64,000 nt of DNA from Maratus speciosus (lineage: Eukaryota; Arthropoda; Arachnida; Araneae; Salticidae), in NCBI GenBank assembly GCA_963932465.1, contig OZ010787.1:30446087-30510086 (forward strand), in the 5' to 3' direction. Shown here piece by piece: positions 56,680-64,000 of this stretch. Made by a program: the position numbers and the translations under genes. The stretch's first letter is position 1. Every line of letters starts with the position of its first letter. Below the pieces are notes generated by a model that saw nothing but the letters and a program-made list of their open reading frames with translations, did no database searches and was not told the origin of the DNA.

Positions 56680-57280
56680 GCAATATCTCTAAGTAATTTG
56701 CTTACTCCTTACGAACTTTCAGACATTCACAATCAACTCTGCTTATTATATCCGAGTTCAATTTAATAAATATGAGAGAAGCATGACATTACATACAGTG
56801 TCTGAATAAGCATGTGTCTGAATAATTACCGCGTAGCCAAAACTAACTGGTGGGAATGATCAAGGACGGTTAATTAGACGTAAAAAATGCATCCCCGATC
56901 AAATCTCGAGTTGGGCAAATTTTGCTACTTTTACGTTGCCCGAGAAACCCATTGTTGTGCAGCGAGAGCGTTAAGCCACATTCATCCGAAATGTTCGTTT
57001 CAGGAACTACATTTTTAGTCAGAAATTCAAAAATAGTCAATTTTTTTCCTGTGTGAGCAAAGTGTCGAAACAAAAGAACCTTGTTTTCTGTGCATCTAGA
57101 AATTAGAGCCAAGCAAGACCACTGCATGAGAAGAGAGTAGCATATGCGAGAGAACATGGTACTGATAAATATCATTCGTGAACCTTTAATTGGACGATGC
57201 AAATTTATCTTGCATGCACTGTATATGAGGCCTAATGAAACAGTTTGTGTATAGGCTCTCAATCAGGATGAACCATGCTT
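56680..57280. other. no gene recognised
   Basis: A 130-codon minus-strand frame (56870-57262) is the longest here. It has no domain I recognise, and its mixed composition does not look repeat-derived. I would not call it a gene without further evidence. Confidence 0.3.
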
Positions 57281-57281
57281 T

Positions 57282-58780
57282 AGGGGTGCACAAAAATTTT
57301 AAGCGAAGGGCCACTTACAAAAATGTCTGGGTTGTCGAGGGCCACATCAGTAACACCGAGATAATTCTATTTCGGGTGGGGGGGATCTGTGGCCTATAAT
57401 CAGATAAACAATATGGTTTCCGAAGGGGGGGGGGATTTTTACCCCTCTAGGTTCACCTAGCCAGACAACATATCCAATTCAGTTGGCAAGGATATATTAA
57501 CAGTTTACGTTTGTATATATAACAGAGATATAGGATTATTTTCAAGGAGTGATAATATTCTTTGACTTTATTTCGACGAGTAAATTTTGTTTTATTAAAA
57601 GCACTAAAAAATAAACATAGGTATGAAAGTGTCTAGTGCCGAAAAAATGCGAACTTTATGACGGAAGGGGGGAAGAGGAGCAGATCAACGAAATTTGAGA
57701 TTTTTTTCGCGCCTCATCAACAAATTCGCGATTTTTCCGCGCCTGATTAACGAAATTCGCGATTTTTCTGCGCCTTATTGAAAAAATTGGCAATTTTTCC
57801 GAAGACGATCGAAAAAATTCGCTATTTTTCCGTACCCGTTTGACGAAATTCGTTATTTTTTTCGAGCCCGATCGATGAAATTCGCTATTTTTCCGAGCCC
57901 GATCGACAAGATTCGCTATTTTTCCGAAGACGATAGACAAAATTCGCAATTTTTCCGAAGTCGATCGACAAAATTCGCAAATTTACCGCGCCTGCTCGTC
58001 GAAATTTGCTATTTTTCACGCCCTATCGACGAAATTCGCTATTTTTCCGCACCTGATCGACGATATTCGCCATTTTGTCCATGCCCTACCAACGATATTC
58101 GCCATTCTTCGGAGACAGATCGACAAACTCGCAATTTTTGCGTGTCCTATCACCAAAATTTGCGATATATTTCCGTCCCTAATCCACGAAATTTGCGATT
58201 TTTCCGTGCCCAATCTATGAAATTCGCGATTCTTATCTGACTCATTCGAAATCTGCATTTTTCCCGCAGCAAATTGACGAAATTCGTGATTTTTTTTCTC
58301 GCAGCAAACTGAGGAAATACGCGATTTTCCTCAGGCAATCAACGAAATTTGCGATTTTCCGCTCCCTATCGACGAAATTTACGATTCTTAATTGACTGAT
58401 GAAATTTGGAATTTTTTCCTGCGGCAAAATAACGAACATCGCGAATTTTTTCGCGCGACTGATGAATCTCACCATTTTTTCGCGGCCGCTGATTTACAAA
58501 TTTGTAATTTTTTCTCACACGATCAAAGAAATTTGCGATTTTTCCGCACCTGATCGACCAAGTTCGCTATTTTGTCACACCCGATCAACGAAATCCGCGA
58601 TTTTTCTGCGCCCGTTCAAGGAAATTTACGATTTTTATCTAACTGATGAAATTTTCCATTTTCCCGCGGCAAATTGACGAAATTCACGATTTTTCCTGCG
58701 ACCTATGGGCAAAAATTGCAATTTTTTCAGGTTATAAATTGGTGAAATTCGAGGGCCAGTAAAGTAGGTTGTGCATCCCT
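57282..58780. mobile_element. hAT-like non-autonomous element filled with a minisatellite
   Basis: AGGGGTGCACAAAAATTTTA at the left and GGTTGTGCATCCCT at the right are inverted termini. Subterminal GAGGGCCAC and its mirrored counterpart (GAGGGCCAGT) are typical of AGGGGTGCAC hAT elements. The flanks tgctttag/tactttag fit an 8-bp TSD allowing one base of ambiguity. The interior is mostly the array at 57690-58740. Confidence 0.7.
57690..58740 (+). repeat. 31-bp minisatellite, about 34 diverged copies
   Basis: The unit resembles GATCGACGAAATTCGC followed by TATTTTTCCGCGCCC, with period 31 (for example starts at 57901, 57932, 57963). Copies differ by substitutions and short gaps. Because 31 is not a multiple of three, open frames appear on both strands (57875-58240, 57656-57949, 58399-58677) with periodic proteins. 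These are artefacts. Confidence 0.95.
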
Positions 58781-59023
58781 ACTTTAGATATATAGGACGA
58801 AAAATGCCTGTGATAAGTATACAAAACTGAAAGTTGGAATTTTTAATGGCCCTGGAATAAGACAATATATAAACGATCCTGGCAGATTAAAATCCTATGA
58901 GAAAGGGTGAGGGAAATGTGCGGTTGTCAATACTCCTCGTTCTCAGAAACTTTCTGAACAATCACAAAGCTTTGTTAATAAAGAGAAACAACATATAAAG
59001 ACACAAGTATAAATATGCTTAAA

Positions 59024-59071
59024 AAGCATACAGCCTGTTTTGAAACCTCTGAGGTTTCATCATCAGTGCTT
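59024..59071 (-). ncRNA. decayed hammerhead ribozyme-like motif
   Basis: On the minus strand: AAGCA, CTGATGA, a stem GAAACC/GGTTTC with loop TCAGA, then AAAACA, loop GGC, TGTA and TGCTT. AAGCA can pair with TGCTT (stem I), ACA with TGT (stem III), and cleavage would fall after the A at 59029. The position expected to be G12 is A (59041), consistent with CpG decay of CGAAA to CAAAA, so it is probably inactive. Hammerheads are known from Penelope-like elements. Confidence 0.55.
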
Positions 59072-59263
59072 AAAAATCCAAGGTAAATTTAAAATTCTGA
59101 GTAAAAAAGGGGGAAACAGAGAGCCAGAAAGCCGTACCTTACAGCTCTACTATCAACGGCAAAATGCGACATATGGCTGATCAACAGCCACGGAGTTGAT
59201 CTCACACGCACACACAGGGAGACCAATCAAAATCGCCCAATCTTCCAATCGCTCCGGACGAGT

Positions 59264-59629
59264 TCAAACTGAGAGGAGAAAAAGGGGGGGTGGGGAGTAA
59301 AGAGAACGAATTATAGAAAATGAAACCATATCTGAAAATTTGGACGTACTGGATAAATCGTTAACTAAACTGTTTGAATTTTTCCATATGTGATGAGCTT
59401 CCAAGAATTCAAGATCGTAAATTGATGAGCATTTCTGTATTACGGTGGCTTCGGAAAAATTTAATTTATGGTTGTTGTACCAGCAGTGGTTAGCAGTAGC
59501 GGAACTTTTGATATCACAGTTTTTACCACAAGTTTTATGCTCCCCCAAATGGATCTTAAAGGCACGCTTCGTTTGCCCAATTTCTTTCGCAAGATATCCT
59601 GTAAATACACCAATCTGAAAAACTATCAA
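59264..59629 (-). pseudogene. Penelope-like element, GIY-YIG endonuclease end of ORF
   Basis: The frame contains EIGQTKRAFKIHLGEHK (a degraded YIGQTKR...LKEH block of the GIY-YIG nuclease), SATANHCWYNNHKLNF and LEFLEAHHIWKNSNSLVND, in the order and spacing of the C-terminal nuclease of Penelope-like reverse transcriptases. The first GIY strand reads GVFTGYLAKEIG and has lost residues. The reverse transcriptase part is not in the window; upstream sequence is cut at 59690 by a hAT-like element. Downstream on the same strand is the typical 3' region with the hammerhead-like motif. There is no other PLE sequence nearby, so it is a truncated copy. Confidence 0.78.
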
Positions 59630-59690
59630 TCCAAGCTATCTCAAAGCTTTGTATTTGGGAAAAGAAAAAATACGGGCAAACGGCTTAGAG

Positions 59691-61090
59691 TAGTGATTCC
59701 CAATGTGGAGCGTGCGCCTAGCGGGGGGGGAGGGGGGCAATTTGACTTTCTAGGGTTGCAATTCGAGATTTGTTGTCACTTATTTGCTAATCAGTTTGCC
59801 TTTTTTGTTGTTGTTGTTAAAGTAATGTTGTAGTAATGATATAAAAAAAAATTGAATGAAATAATGGAATAAAAAAATCAGTTTTTTTATCGAATTTTTA
59901 AAATGTTCTGTATCAAAAGCTTAAAATAGATGTGACACTAAAATAATTATACGAATAATCTTTTAAAATGCTTTCACATTATTTTTATAATATTAAAACT
60001 CGCTATAATTTTTCTGGTGGTACATTTTACAATTTTTCGTAACGCTTTTGTTTTTTTATTGAACGTGTTTTCTACTTCTATTCGCTCTGCTATATGTCAC
60101 ATGGCGATTCTTTAAAACGTGAAACTAGTTAAAGTATATAGAAATGTGACTGTCTTGAACATATTTAACTTAAATAATATTTATGAAATATCTAAACGAG
60201 GTATTACCAACTTTATAAAAATTATGAATCTTAAATATTATCAGAAAAGGAAATGGGCAGATAGTAAATATCTATGGCTCTAGTGCAGGCATTCCACTAA
60301 GTAAATAAATTTACTTGACGACATATACATTTTAATTTTAAAATCAGATAATGCAGGGAACACAATTAACGATACCGGAAAGTAAAAACATAGAAAATGT
60401 GTTATGATTGGGAATAACGGCTACTCAAATTTTATAATAAAGATGAGAATCTTGGAATGCTTTTTGTGTAATCCAGAGACAGAAAAATTAGTGTCCAAAG
60501 TTTTTTCACCAACTTCTAATAAATTACAAAAATGCATTATAATGTGTATGAATTTTTCAATTTTAATGTTAAATGTTAAGTGTTTCTTCAATATATTGGG
60601 TTGTTCGGTAAGTCGTGTCCGTTTGGGAAAATTATTTCGTACCGGAAAATTCTATCAGTTAATTATTAGACATCGATTCTGATATCTAATGTCTAATAGT
60701 TTCCGGGCAGAATTCTCCAATACGAATTCATTTTCCCAAAAGGACGCGTTTTTCCGAACGACCCAATATTTTGTGAAGATAAAATTGCAGATCGTCGAAC
60801 GCTTGGTAAAGTCTGAGAAAACTCCTTTCGTCACAAAAGCGAATATGTATAACCTCATTGAATTTATAAAATTATATTGAAATCCTATTTGTGACAGAAG
60901 ATTCACCTCTTTAATAAGTTAAAAAACGTGAAATGAATAGTTGTCGTTAAGGCTCTATTAAGCTTCCACTGTGTAAATAGACTTCACTTTTTAAATAATA
61001 AGAGTCATAATTTACAGATTAGGGATGGGGGACATAATGTCTTTACATATGATTTGGCGGGCGTGGCCAATAAAAGGTTGGGAACCACTG
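59691..61090. mobile_element. 1.4-kb hAT-like non-autonomous element
   Basis: TAGTGATTCCCAATGTGG at the left and AAGGTTGGGAACCACTG at the right are inverted (CAGTGGTTCCCAACC type). The 8-bp TSD is gcttagag/gcgtagag (59683-59690, 61091-61098). A mariner MITE is nested at 60596-60766. No transposase frame. Confidence 0.87.
60596..60766. mobile_element. 171-bp mariner-like MITE with TA TSD
   Basis: TTGGGTTGTTCGGTAAGTCG at the left is mirrored by TTTCCGAACGACCCAA at the right; GGGAAAATTATTTCGTACCGG-like inner arms also pair. TA at 60594-60595 and 60767-60768. Confidence 0.88.
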
Positions 61091-61099
61091 GCGTAGAGA

Positions 61100-62000
61100 G
61101 CTAAATCTATGCTGAGTTAGTAAAACTAATTTCAGGGACCTTGGTTGTAAAAGCATGAAAAATCATTACTTACACAGTCACTTCGACAATTTTCCTAAGT
61201 ATTTGAATGATATGAGAAAAGAGCAAATTGAAAGTTTGCCACGGCATTAAAATTGTAAAATAGTGCTACAGCGATATAGATATGACGGCAGATTACTGCT
61301 GGAGCTTGCAAAGAGACTGTCCAAACAAAGCCCATTCAAGAATGTTTGTTTAATAAACTAACTTTATTTTCAATTATTGGCTCATTTTTTTATTTGGAAG
61401 AAAAAGTGTTAGTTGAGCCACTATAACAGCGCATCCACTGGTCCTTTTTTTTTTTTTTAACCAGTAACTTTTTACAAATAAAACCGTGGTAGATTTTGGC
61501 CACAGCTGTAAGGAAAACGCTCTTCCCGGTACGTTTCTACGACACTTATAAAGAAGATGTTTCTCTAAATAAAAGTAGCGTACAAAAAACGGACTGAGGG
61601 GGAGCTCTGCTATAGTGTAACTAAGTTTATTATATGCCACTTAAGTTCTAGAAAATAAAATTATACTATGTTTATTAACATTTTGTGTTCTATTATTTTA
61701 ATCATAGTCTTAAAATGAAGTAGAAGAATATAAATAAGACGATGTTTATATCACGAAAATTAGAGCTGATTAGCAATAATTGACGTTGTATTTGAAATCA
61801 GCATATCAAATATGCATAAAATAAGCTTAAAAAATCCCGGTACAAAAGCACTTCTTTGGTTGTGTTGTAAAATTCCCTAACAACTCATATAGTTCGACCT
61901 ATAAATGTCTATATTGGTCATAGACTCTTATTCAGCGTAAAAAACGCTAATGTAGGAAACAACACCAACAATTGGAGATTCAAAGACTTGAAGCACACTG
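61100..62000. other. no gene recognised
   Basis: An 88-codon minus-strand frame (61374-61640) has no motif. Confidence 0.4.
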
Positions 62001-62001
62001 T

Positions 62002-62522
62002 TTAACTCTTAAATTCGCGATTTTTTATTTTGATTAGTAAAAATTATATATGATTCTCTGAAAGATTTATTACGCCGGAAGAATTATGAAAAAAATCAGA
62101 GATAATTTTTGATATAATACGTCAATTATTTCTTCTGCTGCATTTCTGCAATAAAAGTAAAAACTTCTGTCGTATTGCTGTTTGACGCTAAAATAATGCA
62201 AATTAGTAAATATTTTAATACGTATGTCTCCAAATACCTTATTTTATATAATTATTCGTTTTATAAAAATTAACCTTTAACCCTTTAATTCCCATGATAG
62301 AATATGTTCAAGAAATTACATAGTTCAGAGAATCTGACTTTACACCAGACCGTTTCAATAGTTAATTTCGCTTTATTTAAATAAGGAATGTTTGTTATTA
62401 GTTAAAGCTAATATTGCTATTTTTAATTTTCTGGTATGAATTAGGTATATACGAATAAAAAATCTATTAAATTCAAAACACTGTTGTTTGCATATATGCA
62501 AAGCTGCGCACTAAAGGGTTAA
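62002..62522. mobile_element. pair of abutting piggyBac-like elements
   Basis: TTAACTCTTAAATTCGCGAT at the left, an internal TTAACCTTTAACCC junction near 62270-62283, GCGCACTAAAGGGTTAA at the right. It matches 37166-37685 and the two halves of 26235-26972. Confidence 0.82.
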
Positions 62523-62529
62523 AGTCTGC

Positions 62530-63390
62530 GAATAAACTATGTAGTCTAAAAAAAATCAGTTATTTTTAAAAGAAAATGGGATATTTCTAGCGTTCTAAAA
62601 TCTCGATTGAGGATTTGGTGGTGCGCAGTGGGAAGTTACTTTAACGCTCCAGTTCCAATGCATTTGCTAGGGTACGACTCCATAATTCTTGAAAAAAGTT
62701 GACAAACGCAGATGGTTCAGTATCATATAATAGCTTATTTGGAAACTAAAATTTATACTATCTAAACAAGGAATATCGTTATAACCAGGTGCTTTGGAAT
62801 GTCACAGTGTTGCCGCATCTGGCTGATTTTTTACTGGGGGATTTCAAATTCTCAACAGTAAATTTAAGTAGTTATCATTGTTTTATAAGATGATAGATAT
62901 TCTACAAATAAAATAAAATAAAAATGCTATTCGAAATTTCTGGGTGTGAGTTCTAAGTGAGAAATCGGACAATTAGTGATGACATCACACTCGTGTCCTC
63001 TGGCCTTAATTATTTAAATGGTAGCGGCTAGAGCCACGTGATGCTCTTTTTGTGTACCTGCATTCGTACATTCGAGCCTGACGTGACTCAAGCCGTCAGA
63101 TAGGGACATATATAGCGCAACGTGACAGCCTGTCATTTTTGTTAAGCTATCCTTTTTGCTTCTGATATCATTTCATCCATCTTTCTGTATGTATCTGTTT
63201 TTACTTCAGACATAATGTGAACTTCGAACATCGCCGCATGAATAATAGCCTGAGCCCTAACACGGAAATGGCGGCGCATTTTTTCTACTGTCCCCTGAAT
63301 TTGAACACAAATACATTAAAAAAATATTTAAAAAAAGTGTGATAACAGATCGCACAGAGGGTTTCGTTTAATATTCCTTTAAAACACTTT
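62530..63390. other. less AT-rich stretch, no gene supported
   Basis: An E-box CACGTG (63033), a CRE-like TGACGTGA (63079) and CATATATAG near 63108 could suggest a promoter, but no gene follows. An arm of the AGGCCTGA element family (CCTGAGCCCTAACACGGAAA) lies near 63250. A CAGTGTTGCC word at 62807 has no clear partner. Confidence 0.35.
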
Positions 63391-63399
63391 ATCCTTTTG

Positions 63400-64000
63400 C
63401 GAAATCTGTTAGTTCCACATTTCGCAACCAGGGGGCGCATTCTATTCTACACAAACCTCTATCCAAAGGAAACTCCGTTTTACAACCTATCCGTAGGTAT
63501 ATTAGTTGAGGGGATCGAGTCTATAGCACCCGAGATAGGTAGGCGCCCCAGAAAATTGCACGGAACATTCTTTTATAAGCCTTTTATTATGTGTTATGAA
63601 CTATGTCAAAGTTTCCAGCAGATCGACTTGTTAGATTTCATAATTTTAACAATATTGCGTTATGTTAGTTGCAAATTCCACCACCAGGAGCGCAAACTAT
63701 TCATAACAAAATTGTATCAGATCGAAACTCTGTTAAACAACCTATCAGTGGATGTGTTACTCGAGTTGGTGGCGGCCTTAAGCGAGAAATTAAGAAATTT
63801 GCTGAAAGTATTATTCGGAAATAGTGGTAACTAAAATTTTGACATTTTTATATTTCATAATCAGCACGTGTCTGAGTATATCATAGTGCTAAAAAAAGAC
63901 ATCTAAAAAGGTCGTAAACGCAAATTTTTAAAATAGAAATCCAGCGCCCCTCCCCCGCCCTCCCTTCACAGGAAATTGCATGCACCATTATTTTATAAGC
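63400..64000 (+). repeat. diverged complex tandem repeat running off the window
   Basis: TTAGTTCCACATTTCGCAAC (63408) and TTAGTTGCAAATTCCACCAC (63665) start two diverged units sharing GAAACTC and AACCTATC words. GAAAATTGCACGGAAC (63551) recurs as GGAAATTGCATGCACC at 63970. Each unit has a CCAGG-GCGC motif (CCAGGGGGCGC at 63428, CCACCAGGAGCGC at 63681). The 145-codon frame at 63397-63834 follows this repeat and its protein shows the same duplication, so I do not call it a gene. Confidence 0.6.

Noticed and set aside
56870..57262. 130-codon minus-strand frame as a host gene
   Set aside because: No recognised domain and no splice or codon evidence; only its length stands out.
57656..58677. Several 80-120 codon frames on both strands with periodic DR/KFAIF-like or NFVDRARK-like proteins
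   Set aside because: They are read-throughs of the 31-bp minisatellite; periodic frames on both strands are expected from it.
62997..63130. Host gene promoter (CACGTG, TGACGTGA, CATATATAG)
   Set aside because: Short motifs alone are common by chance and no gene with supported coding sequence follows.
63397..63834. 145-codon frame near the right end
   Set aside because: It follows a diverged tandem DNA repeat, and its two halves mirror the DNA repeat units; no known domain.

Overview
This window reads as AT-rich, intron-scale or intergenic DNA from an animal nuclear genome. An arthropod is likely and a chelicerate is possible, but that placement rests only on the mix of transposons and is weak. 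I find no intact host gene, rRNA or confident tRNA in 64 kb. Nearly everything recognisable is mobile DNA: dozens of short palindromic elements (MITEs) with clear terminal inverted repeats (TIRs) and target-site duplications (TSDs), several kb-scale non-autonomous DNA transposons, and decayed coding relics.

Coding relics: (i) a Transib-type (RAG1-related) transposase on the minus strand at about 17132-20640, broken by three direct insertions; (ii) a Tc1-type DD34E transposon at 47151-48832 with TA TSD, paired inner and outer repeats and a frameshifted transposase; (iii) a mariner-like transposase fragment at 42490-42830; (iv) the GIY-YIG end of a Penelope-like retroelement at 59264-59629 with a decayed hammerhead ribozyme-like motif downstream; (v) a possible terminal exon at 29901-30094 inside a TA-flanked element; (vi) an unrecognised reading frame at about 26045-27115 that becomes continuous across a TTAA when an inserted MITE is removed.

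Layout: 0-1.5 kb nested MITEs; 2.1-3.4 kb a TA-flanked element, a 43-bp minisatellite and a MITE; 4.5-5.4 kb a hAT-like element carrying two further MITEs; 6.5-7.8 kb a mariner-like non-autonomous element (relatives at 28.0-29.2 and 37.7-38.8 kb); 9-16 kb a dense piggyBac/hAT MITE field with a local 360-bp duplication; 16-20.6 kb the deeply nested Transib locus; 20.6-24.3 kb GC-patchy hAT-like elements; 25.7-27 kb stacked TTAA elements; 29.4-35.2 kb a pogo-like element, piggyBac MITEs and long inverted repeats; 37-43 kb mariner-like elements; 44-50 kb piggyBac/Tc1/hAT elements; 50.5-51.8 kb a second foldback element; 52-54 kb plain AT-rich DNA; 54-56.6 kb piggyBac-like elements in a row; 57.3-58.8 kb a hAT-like element filled by a 31-bp minisatellite; 59-61 kb the Penelope relic interrupted by a hAT-like element; 62-64 kb a piggyBac-like pair and a diverged tandem repeat running off the end.

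The most unusual signal is that many MITEs with different TIRs and different TSD classes (TTAA, 8 bp, 6 bp, TA) share the same kind of inner palindrome: a motif like CACCAGTAAAATTT, then about 10 bases, then CTTATTTAA, mirrored in the other arm. This suggests one modular palindromic core wearing different termini, or repeated capture of TIR shells. Nested copies and paralogous empty sites allow relative ordering of insertions.
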